From Parachlorella kessleri (lineage: Eukaryota > Chlorophyta > Trebouxiophyceae > Chlorellales > Chlorellaceae): a stretch of DNA of 48,719 nt. Where the stretch lies: the NCBI GenBank assembly GCA_001598975.1, contig BBXU01002506.1:1-48719 (forward strand), written 5' to 3'. Below are positions 23,189 to 34,200 of the stretch, piece by piece. The first letter of the stretch is position 1. Each line of letters opens with the position of its first letter. The notes beneath the pieces were generated by a model. That model saw nothing but the letters and a program-made list of their open reading frames with translations, made no database searches and was not told the DNA's origin. Made by a program: the position numbers and the translations under genes.

Positions 23189-24281
23189 TTGGTAGCTTGG
23201 GTTTTCCTGGGGTGTATGGGGTTCACCAGTGAGCCGTCTTAGCATTTTTCCATCAGCGGCCGAGCACAGCAGAGCTCTGTGTCACATGTCTCGCAGATTC
23301 AGCACCGGTTTTCCTAGTAACGGACACGCGTGTACTGTTTATTCTAGTCAACTCTAAAATTCGTTGCTAAATTTCTCGAATGAGGAAAAAATGTGGCGTT
23401 AGTTGTTCTTGAACCAAACCTCTATACGCAACAGTTTTTTAGCCTGGTCTCTGGGCAGACTGCTATTCCTTGTTTGCGTTGGTTGTTTATTTTCTCACCT
23501 TCCAAGCTTTGCTGGAGCAGTCACACCTTAAACATGCAAGTGCAATTGTTGCTCCCATGCCTGCTTTTCCACTCACCGCCAACCGATTTGTTGCATAGTG
23601 CTTGCAGAAATATACTCCCTTGCTACAATAAGGGGTCTTGGGTTGAACTCGCACTCGATAGCTGCTGTGAGGACAACCTTTGAACAACCTTGAAGACAAG
23701 TATTAGCTGTAAACCAGAGCTTTTAGTGGACAGAGCTCTACTCTCGAGGAGAAAAGAGACACACGGCTGCACCGCTTCAGGCCGAAAAAACAACGTGCAT
23801 GCAAGCTAGTCACATACGGGTAAGGTTACAAACAGGTAAGTTTACAAGGGCGTGAATTGGGTTTTCTGCAGTAGAGGCGGAATAGGGAAGAAGCCCGTGA
23901 GGGTGGCTGCCAAACTAAGTTGTAAGCAAATCCTTGGAACACAAATGACAAAGCTATTCACAGCACATGCCACCGCTCTCAGGGACATAATTAATAAAAT
24001 CAGTCTCCAACCACAAGGCAACTCCCTCCTATCAGCTGTTGCTGTCAATGTACTCATGGTACCACCTCACAATGTAGCCTGTGCTCTCAGTCAGTCTCGG
24101 CATAGTCCCCATTAACCCCATTACCAGCCCCACAGTTGTGACAACAACAGGAAGCCTTGCGCCTCTTACCACTGCTGGTGATGTCTGCAACTCAAGTCTG
24201 GCTGCTACAACCCTTCCAACCCCAGAGGCAGTACCGAAAGCGTACACATGGACGGCTCATTTACTCAAAGCAAGTATTGGC
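23189..24281. other. Convergent intergenic region, bestrophin 2 / NDH-2
   Basis: No gene was recognised. This stretch should hold the 3' UTRs of both convergent genes. The open frames (23393-23683 + and 23852-24115 +) are AT-richer than the exons around them and show no domain. Confidence 0.4.
23826..23846 (-). terminator. Twin TGTAA poly(A) signals for the NDH-2 gene
   Basis: On the minus strand TGTAA occurs twice (23846-23842 and 23830-23826), some 440-455 nt after the NDH-2 stop. Two copies within 21 bp suggest a real 3'-end element with a fairly long 3' UTR. Confidence 0.42.
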
Positions 24282-27200
24282 TCAGACGTCGCTCAGGTTG
24301 CGCCCAAAGAGCTTGGTCCTTACCCAGTCATTCAGGACCATCCACTGGTTGCGCAGAGACACCTGCAGGAAAGGGTGCAACTTAAATGCATCAGCCAGGA
24401 GTCAAATGCCTGTGGCCGCATGTCTGTCTGGCGTTGAAGGCTTTATGAACTCTTTGTACTGCAGCAGGGCAAGGCAATGGTACCACCTGGGCTCGTTTAC
24501 AATGGGGGGTTACACACTCAGCTGCTCCTGGGAAGACCACACAAGGACAGCAGCATCACCCAGCTAACCTGGGCAGCGCCCGCTGCCTGCCCTGCCAAGC
24601 CCAGGAAACGAAAGCAGCAGTGCACCTGCATGAAAGTCTCCATGCCCCTCCAGGCGTGGCCCACAAGCCAGCCCTTGAGCGTCTTGAAGGGGAAGGCGTA
24701 CGGCAGCTGCATCACCGCCCGGTCCATGCCCAGGTATGCCAGGCTGCCCAGGTGCGTGTAGCTGCAGCAGGGGGCGACAACAGCGTGTGTTTTGGTGGGC
24801 TCAATCGGCGCTTGGTCTGTGCGATGGTGGGCCAGCTTGCGAGCTGGTGTGGCAGATGCAGCTGATGCAAGGGGACGTGCTAGTGGCCAGGCGCATCCAA
24901 TCCATGAATAGCACTATGCGTCAACCTAGCGCCTCAGGCTAGGATGCATGCAAGTACAGCTTCAGCATCAAGATGATGCCTAAAGGTATGCTACAGAACT
25001 GTTTACAGGGATAGGAGGTGCCATGGGCGCCAAAGCCTGGACCGCCGAGCGACTGCTAGGCTAAAGCGGTGCGGTAGGCCAGCCCAAGTACAGCCAGCAC
25101 AACCAGCCACTGCAGGACAGAGCAACTGCCTGCACGCTCACAGGAAGGGTCGAACTGAGGGGTCCAGCTCCACCATTGCCTTGTTCTCCGGCTCTGCCCG
25201 CTCTTCCTTGGGCGCCGGCTGCGCCTTGATGAGGCCCCCGGAGAAGAGGGCGGCCATGTACTCCCCCTCTTGACGAGCTACCTGCCAGTAGATTGCAAGA
25301 GGCAAGATTATATTTCCGCATGGCTGGGCAATCTCTACTGTCAGTGGGAGTGCCAAGGCAAGGCGTGAACCGTGAGGGAAATCAAGGGGGGTGCAGGACT
25401 AGCCCGATGTAAAAAGCAGGCAATCGATGCAAGGGCTGCAGCAGGAGCAGGGCAGGCTGTGGTTATAGGTCAGGCTGCGGAGCGCTGCGCAAGCAAACAG
25501 TGTACCGGTGGCAGTAGTTAACTGTGACGGGACGTGGGCTGGTTTTTGCAAATTCTCCTAGCGCGTCCCCTGCCTGCCCTACTGACGACGTGTAGACTAC
25601 CGAGACAGCGAGAGAGAGCGCCAGAATCAGACCTGCGCCGTGGCTGGCAGTGCCCTGAGCATCTTGTCCATGTCTTGCAGCAGCTCCCGGAACTCATCAT
25701 AGGTCAGCCCATGCTGCAGGCGCTCGATGTGCCTGAAGAATTGAGGAGAGTACTTTTGAGGGCCCCTTGGTTACGGTCCAAGATAGCTTCCAAAGCAGAA
25801 ATGTCAGGTGTGCTTGATTAGCGTACCGACTCCGCCCTAAACAGCCGTGCGTGCACCAACACCATGCTCGCTGCCGCCCATCTGCCCCAAGTCCTGCCCG
25901 ATACATTGCTGTCGGGCTTGATGTATGATCTCCCTACCCTGCGCTACCTTCAATAGCACACCCACTTAGCTGCCAGCATTATGGTCGAGCGGCACCAGGG
26001 GCACCCACTTGGAGTAAATGCTGAGGCGCTGCGCGGACCCCAGCAGGTGTGCAGTGCTCACACGCTTGCCGTCAGGCGACCTCCTGAGCCCCTCCAGGTG
26101 GCGGGCCAGCTCACTCATCTGGGGGTAGTCATGCACCGCCTGAGCAGCAGGCAAAAGGGGCAAGGGGTGGGGTGAGTAGTTGCCTATGATAACCGTAGAG
26201 CCGGCTAGGTATTGGCGGGTGCTATATGCCTAACATTGGGGCAAGCATGCACTCCCAAGGGTGAGGGGCGGCCCGAGCACTGGCAATATCCGAGAGGCCA
26301 ACTGTATGTGCACAGTTGGGGGCAGCGCCACACTGCCATCAGGCACCGTCGTCATGCGCTTTAGCCACTCCCCGCTGAAGCGGAGAGCACAAGTCAGGTC
26401 TCTCAAGGTGTTTGCAGCCAATCAGCCTAATAGCCCTGCCACATGCAGCCGGACCCCTCACCTTGCGCAGCACCTCGTGCACTTGGGTTTCCGACAGCCG
26501 CCCATCTGTGCTGCGGCTGACGCTCACACTGGCAAACAGGGAGGCAGCGTGCTCCAGGGCCTTGTCCTACTGGCAGAGGAAAGTGGGGCGGGGGGCATGC
26601 TAACCTTTAAAACGATAAGTGGGTAAAAACAAACCAGGGCAGAAACCAGTGATCGCCCCACCCTGGCCAGCATCATTCCATACATGTCTTGCACGAAGTA
26701 TAGCTGCTTGCATGCCGCCAGTTGACATCTGCCTGCCAGCCGGATAGACCGCAGGGTCCTGTCAGACTGCATTGGCGCTCGCTGCCAACCCTGTACCTGC
26801 CCACGGCGTTGGAAGCGCTGCTGCACATGCATCCTATACCCCTAGTGGGCCCCGTCATCTGGGTGTCACAAACAGCCCCCAGAAGCAGTGTTGCTACCCG
26901 TGCAAAGCTCGAGGGCAAAAGGAGGGCCAGGAGGGAGGCAAGTCAGGGGCCGGGGCCGTATTGGCACCCGCTCTTCTAGGACACGCCACCCTGGAGGGCA
27001 GTCTGGCATTGGTGTGCCACTACTAACTTGGCTGGTGTTCCCCCAGCTGGCTGCCCCCACGTCACACACCTCACAAGACCTCCCTGCCCACTGACCAACC
27101 TGGTTAGTCACCGCCACATCCCCCAGTGCGATGATGGACCCGTCCCAGCCCTTGACACGGAGGTACCGGTCCACCACCAGGCCAGTGGGACTGGTTGGGA

Positions 27201-30200
27201 CCGTGGCGGGGAGCTTGGCCTCAAGTGACTTCACCTGCGCCAGGGCGGGGTGTTTCGAGAGTTGAGGACAGCGTCAAGGCAGGCTTGCTGACGGTAACCC
27301 GGATCCCTATGTGCCAGCTTCAAATTCGTGCACTGGGACGGGCACCTGTGAGGCGTCCCGCGCATATGGTGCAAGCCAGTAAATGAACGTGTTGTCACCA
27401 ATCTGATTCCTGTTGAGGCGGGAGGCAGTGTTAGGGCGCTCAGCCCTTCCCCTGACATCCCTCTTGTGATCGAGCAAAGGGAAACGCGACACTGCAGCCA
27501 ACAACACTAATGATAACAACCCGGCCCCTTGGCCTCACCAGCGGGTGCATGCCGACCCCCGTAGCCCACACGCAGGTGCCAAATGGCAGCGTCTGCTCAG
27601 GCTCGCCCAAGGGCTGCACATGGAGCACCCCAGGGTCCACGGCTAGCACCCTGCACATAAGATTGTACGTGGGACAGGCCATGGGTCAGCTGGCATTACT
27701 GGGTGTAGTCCCCTCCTTTGTTCAACAGTCATAACCACAGAAATGCTGTACCAGCGGTCGTCCTCCAGGGCTCCACCCCAGCTATGGACTCACTCCAATG
27801 TAGCGCATCACCGCCTCCTCCCCACTTCCGCTGCACCCACCCGCCCCCCACCATCCAGCAGCTCACTTGGTATTGAGCTTGAGCTGGATGCCTTCCCGCG
27901 TGAACAGGCGCCCCGCATACTCGGCAATCTGGCGGTCGTAGGCGCTCAGCAGGTGGTCCTGGGTTTCCACCAGCGTGATGCTGACCTCGCCCTGCGCAGG
28001 CAGGGATAATGCACAGCGTGCATTTACACACAGTCAGCCGTAGGAACTTTGCATGGGCCGCAGGCCTCCAACACCACAGGACCCCACCTTGCACCCTGGC
28101 GAGGTGCGAGCATGCGCCTGCAAGTCAGACCCCCTGAAGGGATGTCTAGCGGGCCTGCCCACCCTGAAATGCTTGTCACCCACCGTTTCTGCAAGGCTGC
28201 ACTGGGACACTCAGCTGCAGGGGCCGGTCCTACCCCGTCCCACAGCGCGGCTCCAATAAACTCATCACACCTCAGAGAGCTTCTTCCATCTCACTACCAG
28301 CACGGACCACCCCCTGTCGACTTTCTGTGCTTGGCCGTCATCCTACACCTACAGCACCACTGTTCGCCCAAGCCAAGCACAAAGGAGACACACATAAGAC
28401 GGCCTCCGCCTTGCCTTGAGGTGTGGGAACAGCCGTGCAACGTCCTCCGTGACCAGGTCGTGAAGCTCAGCAGCCAGCTCACACCCTGTGGGGCCCCCGC
28501 CCACCACCACAAAGCTCAAGAGACGCCGCCGCTCTTCTGGAGTTGTGGTCGGCAGGCCAGCATGCTCAATACTTTTGCTGCAAGCGGTGGGGGGTCACAG
28601 AAAGGAAAAGCGTGGGCGGCAGGAGTTGGTGCGGTAAAGAGTACATCCAATGTTTAGCAAGAGATACAAGAGCGCCCAGCCCAGCAAGCCAGGCAGTCAT
28701 CTGCACCATCTACCAAACCAGCACATGCAACTTAGATGCATCGTGCTTTCCTCGTCTACCAGAACCCCGCGCCGCACCTGAGGTGCACGCGCAGCTTGTG
28801 TGCCTCGTCAATGGTTTTCAGGAACCAGCAGTGCTCGTTCACGCCCCTTACGCCAAAGGTGTTGTTCACAGCTCCCACCTGCAGAGCTCTGGGCCAACCG
28901 CACCAAATTAGCACAGAACCTGCCATCTGCGGTGTGTGCACATCACATCTCTAGACGTAATGCAGTGTACACAGCTGGGAAGGAAGATGGCACCAAGCCA
29001 GCTGCTGTGCAACTACGCACCCCAACAATCAGGATGTCGTATGGGACACGGAAGGTGTGGTCTGCATCTGTGTGGCCAGCCCCATGTTTGGAACGACAGA
29101 CCTGCACCATGGTGACAAAATACCTGCAGGTGATGATTATTGGGCATGCAGCAGCGAGGTCAGCAGATGTTTCCAATGGCCCAGGGCAGCTGCACACCAC
29201 CAGTACAAGGGCTTGGGACAGCAAGGTTAGGGTTCGGGTTGCATGTGCCCCGGCCACAAGGGTCACTGCTTTCACCCAAATCCACTACTAGTTCCCAAAG
29301 AGGGACATAGCCAACTGACCTCACAGAACTCTTTGAGGCAAGTTAGCACCCTGGCATTTGGGTCAATGTCCAGGCATTTGGCCTCATAGTAGTGCCCCTG
29401 CGTTCATCACTGCTCAAGTTAGTAGGCATACAAATAGCGGCGCATGATGCAAACGAGCAAGCGCACCGCAAGCAAGGAGGCATTGGCACAAAGGAACCAG
29501 CCATAGGCATGGCACAAATTATCCCTTGAGGTTAAACTGGCCCATGCATGAAGTAAATAGCAGGCGCTGCAAGCATGGTACCAACCTTTCCATGTATGAG
29601 GTTGCGAACGGGCTCGACAATGGATCGCTCCTCCACCGTCCCAGACACAGTAGCTGCTTAGCACAGTGGAGAATACAACTGGCAGTTTCAATGTGCTGCT
29701 GATTCACTCTGCTGGCTGTGTACTGAAAAGCATAAACTGGCAGAAGTGCAATGCGATAGTCATTGAGCCTACCTGTGCCTATGGCATCACAGTCAGTTCT
29801 CAAAACCACCCTCGCACACAAGCCAGTGTACCAAGTGCAGCAATGCGAAATCTCTGGCACTCATAATATACACTGCCTATTAGGCTCTCGAACCTGGCAG
29901 GAGGGGTGTGTACAGGAAGTAGTTGCGGGGGGACACCAGTGTTAGCTCGTATGGCCCGTCTTCTGCACGAGCACAAGCGCTGCTTATGGAGAAGTGGTGC
30001 AAGGAACATGGAGGATGGCAGAGCAGAACCAACAGGTACCCTGTTCAGTTAAAAACCTGGCAAGCATAACAAGCAGGATTATCAGGTCCTCTTACGCAAG
30101 GGAACTCGGCCCAGCACAGGGGGAACTTACCTCCAAACATTTTGGGATCAACGTTCTTCAAAAATGAGGTTGCCGCCCAACCTGAGCCCAGCAACACGAC

Positions 30201-30562
30201 ACGAGTTTTCTTGGGCTCGGGCGGCTGCGGCGCCTCAGTTGTGGGAGGCTCGAGGACGGTTATTGCCGCCCCAGCCTGCAACCAGTTAGGCTACAGGTCA
30301 TGACCACCATGGTCCTGCCAACAGACTTCTTGTTACAGATTCTTGGTACAGATATTGAACCCAAGTAGGTGGTCGAGCTAACCTGAGGAACGCGGTCCTC
30401 GGTAACAAAGCAGCGGATCCACTGGCGTGCTGCTGGGGGTCTGCGCACAAGACGCAGGGCATGCACGCGGACAGGTTGATATGCCAGCCTCCCAGAGGTG
30501 GCCAACCTATTGGGTACATAGCCAGATGGAGTCCGCGCTATCTCAAAGGTGCAAGCCGGCAT
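24282..30562 (-). CDS. Type II NAD(P)H dehydrogenase with EF-hand-like insertion
   Basis: Seventeen exons join in phase to 649 aa: 30562-30383, 30275-30131, 29962-29894, 29653-29586, 29397-29320, 29101-29021, 28878-28778, 28577-28415, 27991-27867, 27650-27539, 27234-27100, 26566-26462, 26139-26009, 25732-25633, 25281-25142, 24761-24626 and 24362-24282. After a basic, targeting-like leader come the FAD-binding VVLLGSGWAATSF (about 86-98), SPRNYFLYTPLLPG, the second Rossmann motif VVVGGGPTGCELAAEL (about 264-279), LVE with an acid at the strand end that favours NADH, and the FAD motif IIALGDVAV. Residues about 420-454 form the EF-hand insertion of NDB/NDA-type enzymes, but its loop is degenerate. 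The C-terminus has the family features YTHLGSLAYLG and LFGRNLS. Such enzymes oxidise NAD(P)H and reduce quinone without pumping protons, in mitochondria or the algal plastid (Chlamydomonas NDA2). The intron after 28415 has a GC donor. The gene is head-to-head with HSP90C. Confidence 0.9.
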
Positions 30563-31261
30563 CGTAGATGGAAGGCCAAGGTCTCTGACTTGGGTCGGGG
30601 CCGCACAGATGACTCTCTTAGGTTGATAGTAACTCACAAGCTGTTCCGAGAGTTCCTATAAGTATGATCACTGCATCATGGACTGCATAGCCAGCCTTAT
30701 TTGTCGGTCTGGTGAAGTCTTGGGCGATGGTGTCGTGGCTCCCACGTCAGCATGTGCAGGCGCCAAACTAAAACTTTGTGGAAACCATAACAAGCTCAAT
30801 CGCAGCAGATGATTCAGGTATCTACACTACGAACAGCAAGTAAGAAGACCTAGAGATGTGCTTGTGTCACATACATGAAAAACGCTAGCCTTCCTCCTAC
30901 TTCTGACTCTTAACACAGAAGTGCTGAGATGAAAAGGGTTGATCTTCCCCACAGAGCCACTTGGGATGCCATCGCAGCTTTCCAAGGCTAGCCGTACACT
31001 TGGCAGTACGTTTGTCTAGAAGATGTGCTTCCTCCAATGCTCCTCCCAAGTGCCTGTAACTGTTTCCAGGGAGCAATTCTGAGGTTAGGGAATCCCATAT
31101 GCTGAGGATGGCGACCGCACTGCTGCAGAAGGGGTCGTGCAAGGCAAGCTGCTTTGCTCTCTTGCGCTGGTTGCAAGCAGTGTTTCGTACCTGAAGTTTG
31201 CTGTGAATGTATGTCTAAGAGTGTCGTACGCTGCAGCTGCCCAACTAGTTCCATGCCACAC
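30563..31261. promoter_or_regulatory. Divergent promoter region, NDH-2 / HSP90C
   Basis: About 0.7 kb lies between two divergently transcribed organelle-protein genes. A TATAAG occurs at 30658-30663. A dyad ACTTCTG-N10-CAGAAGT lies at 30899-30922. I looked for canonical heat-shock elements (alternating nGAAn/nTTCn) and found no convincing three-unit element; TTC..AGA.TTC near 30643 has the wrong spacing. Confidence 0.4.
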
Positions 31262-34200
31262 ATGCAGGTGGCCACCCAGAGGGGCGCCTCCAAGGCTTCA
31301 GCCAACCTTGTTCGAACATTTACCGCCCATGCAGTTGCTCGGCCTGCCGTAAGCACCGCCAGGGTGCTCCCTCGTAGCAGCTCTCCCCTGCTGCAGCAGG
31401 TGCTGGCACGCAGGTCAATTCTGCAGCTCTCTCGCCAGCAGCGCGTCACCCTCTGCGCGGCTGCTGCTACTGACGCCCCGGAGGAGACTTACACCTACCA
31501 GGCTGAGGTGAGCAGGCATTTGTGTGATGCCGTTGGCAGAGCCGTTTACCCACCGGAACCTTCCTGGGCGCTCAGTGGGACGCAATGGGACGGATGGGCA
31601 GGCCAGTCTGTGTCTGGACAGCTGGTCCATACCTGAGTTATTCCATTGCTGTCCTCAAATCTTTGCACTGTAAGCTACAAGAGTTTTATCCGTGACCGCG
31701 CAGGCGCCAGTTGTTACGTTGTCTGCAAGGCTCCATATACAAGGTCTCTGGGAACTTGAGCGCTGCCTGCCACCTGGGGCTTGATAGCAATACCTAGTAG
31801 TGTAAGTGCAGGTGGACCGCCTGATGGATATGATCGTGCACAGCCTGTACAGCAACCGCGAGGTGTTCCTGCGAGAGCTGGTCAGCAATGCCTCCGACGC
31901 GCTTGACAAGCTCAGGTGTGCATGTTCACAGTGCGGGCTCCTGGCGTGCAGTGATTTATAGCCCAGCATGGATATCTACTTGCCCGGTTGCTGTGCGGGT
32001 CAGTGCCAAGTCAGTCATGCGCTCGCTTTCCTTGCCCCGGCCTCATCCTTCATTGTGGGCGATGCATTGCAAGGGCTGTACCTGCACTGCACTGCACCTG
32101 CGCTTGGCTCTTGCCATCACTCAACACCAGCCCTGGCACTCACCCACCTGAGCTGCAGGTTGCTGGGTTTGACCGACCCATCTGTGTACCAGCGGGGTGG
32201 CGACGCCCTGGAGATCCGCATCCGGGCCGACAGGGACGCCCACACTGTGACTATCGAGGACACCGGTGTGGGCATGAGCAAGGAGGACCTGCTGAGCAGC
32301 CTGGGAACCATTGCACGGTCGGGGACCGCCAAGTTCATGGAGCAGATGAAGGAGAAGCATGATGCCAACCTCATTGGCCAGGTGGGCATGCATTGTGCGC
32401 GCCTGCGAGCTTGTGTTGGTGTCTGGGTCCAATCAGACTCCTAGGTGGCAGGTGAAGGGCAGCACTGTCACACATACTGCCCATTTATGCTTTCTGGCGG
32501 GGCCAAGATAGGTGTTTGTGTTGGGTGATTTCCGAAATGGTGTTGATGCATGGGTGGTGACATGGACAAGGACGGAGAGCAAGGCATGGTGCTGTGAAAT
32601 TGTTCCTGGTGGGGCAATGGATGATTATTCTTGATTGGTGTAGAGTGGCGCAGAGGACAAAGCCAGGTCAGGACGGACTTCATGGCTTTGGGCTGCTTGG
32701 GTTGTATTGGCACAGTAATGACGTAGGCCCAGGGAAATAGCGAGCTATGCTGGTATGCTGCTAGAAGCGGGTTGTTAACCGCCATGACCCAATGGTAAGA
32801 TACATGCTGAAGGCTGTCTGCATCGCGTTTCCTGCAGTTTGGCGTGGGCTTCTACTCTGCCTTCCTGGTCAGCGACCGTGTGACGGTCGAGACTCGCAGC
32901 TACGCGGACGATAAGGCCTACGTGTGGGAGTCTGAGGCAGGCGCGCACTCTTACAAGGTAGGTGATGGCAGCGATAAGATGGCTGTGCCTTGCACTCTGT
33001 TGTGATGCATGACTGTGCAGCCTGGGTTGTGATGGCCTGGTCTGGTTGTTTTTAATACTTAGAGCAGTTGCGGCTCTGACTCCCAACCTGTGTAGGCTTG
33101 TGTAGGGGTTGCCCTTGCTGCAGCGCCCACAGTAACCGCGTGGCTAATGCCAACCTAAATTAGTTCCCGGAAGGCAAGCTGGAAAGTGCCGCTTTTCTCC
33201 GCCTGTGCCTTTTCCTGCAGGTGCGTGAGGAGCCTGCCTCCTCCCTTGAGCGCGGCACGCGCATCACGCTGCACCTCAAGCCTGACGCTTTGGAGATGGC
33301 CGATGACAAGAAGCTAGGGGCGCTGATCAAGCAGTACTCGGAGTTCATCGCTTTCCCTATCAAGCTCTGGGCGGTGGAGTCGGTGCCTGAGCAGGTGTGC
33401 TTTGGTGCGCTTTGCTGGGCTGCGGGTGGGGTGACATCTTATGTTGTACTGGGCTGGGCTGGCGGTGCTGAAGCTGAGGTATGGGGTGTTGGACAATGTG
33501 ACCCTTTAGTGAGTAGTGCTACGTGTTGACAGTGTTCCTCGTAGCCGTCGTGGGCTTTCATTTGCATTGTATGTTCAGAGGAGCAGCCCAGGGCTTGGCT
33601 GCTGGTGAGCGCTGGCCTCCTGGGCTTGTAGGCCCAGTGTGTGTGAGGTGAAGCATCCCTGCACTTGCCTTCTCACTATATTCCTCCCTCTTTTCTACCC
33701 ACACGGGTTGTCAAGTAGGTCGTGCGCGAGTGAAGGCAAGAACGAGTTCCTGCAGCTGGTAACGCTCATGCATAGGTGATGATTGTCTTTGCAGGTGGTG
33801 GATGAGGAGGCGACCCGCAAGGCCCAGGAGGAGGCTGACAAGAAGGCTGCGGAGGAGGGGAAGGAGGCGGCAGACAAGGTGCAGCCCGTGATGAAGACCG
33901 AGTACAAGCCCAAGGCTGACTGGAAGGTGCGAGCCAGGGGTCAGGAGGGATGGGTGGGCATTCAGTACAATATCGTTGCCTCCTTTCACCTGATCTAAGT
34001 GTCACAAGATTGTTATGGTTATGAACTATTACACAGGTTGCCTTGCTGCACCCCGAAGGTAGTCAGGGCGGGTATGGTGTCCCCGTTTCAACATCTGATT
34101 GATTGAGTCGTTCTTAGTTCCTCCTGGTGCAGGTCCAGAACGACAACAAGCCGCTGTGGACCCGCAGCCCCAAGGAGGTGCAGAAGGACGAATATGATCA

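Noticed and set aside
26230..26421. Minus-strand frame with FSGEWLKRMTTVPDGS between NDH-2 exons 12 and 13
   Set aside because: Exon 12 (VLRK) and exon 13 (AVHDYPQ) join in phase without it, and the family has no matching segment.
27307..27519. Minus-strand frame containing NRNQIGDNTFIYWLAPYARD within the NDH-2 gene
   Set aside because: The exons on either side join directly in phase (GMHPL|VKSLEAKLP) as in the family, so this lies in an intron.
30640..30655. Possible heat-shock element (TTC..AGA.TTC) upstream of HSP90C
   Set aside because: The half-sites are not spaced as nTTCnnGAAnnTTCn and one core is AGA, not GAA.
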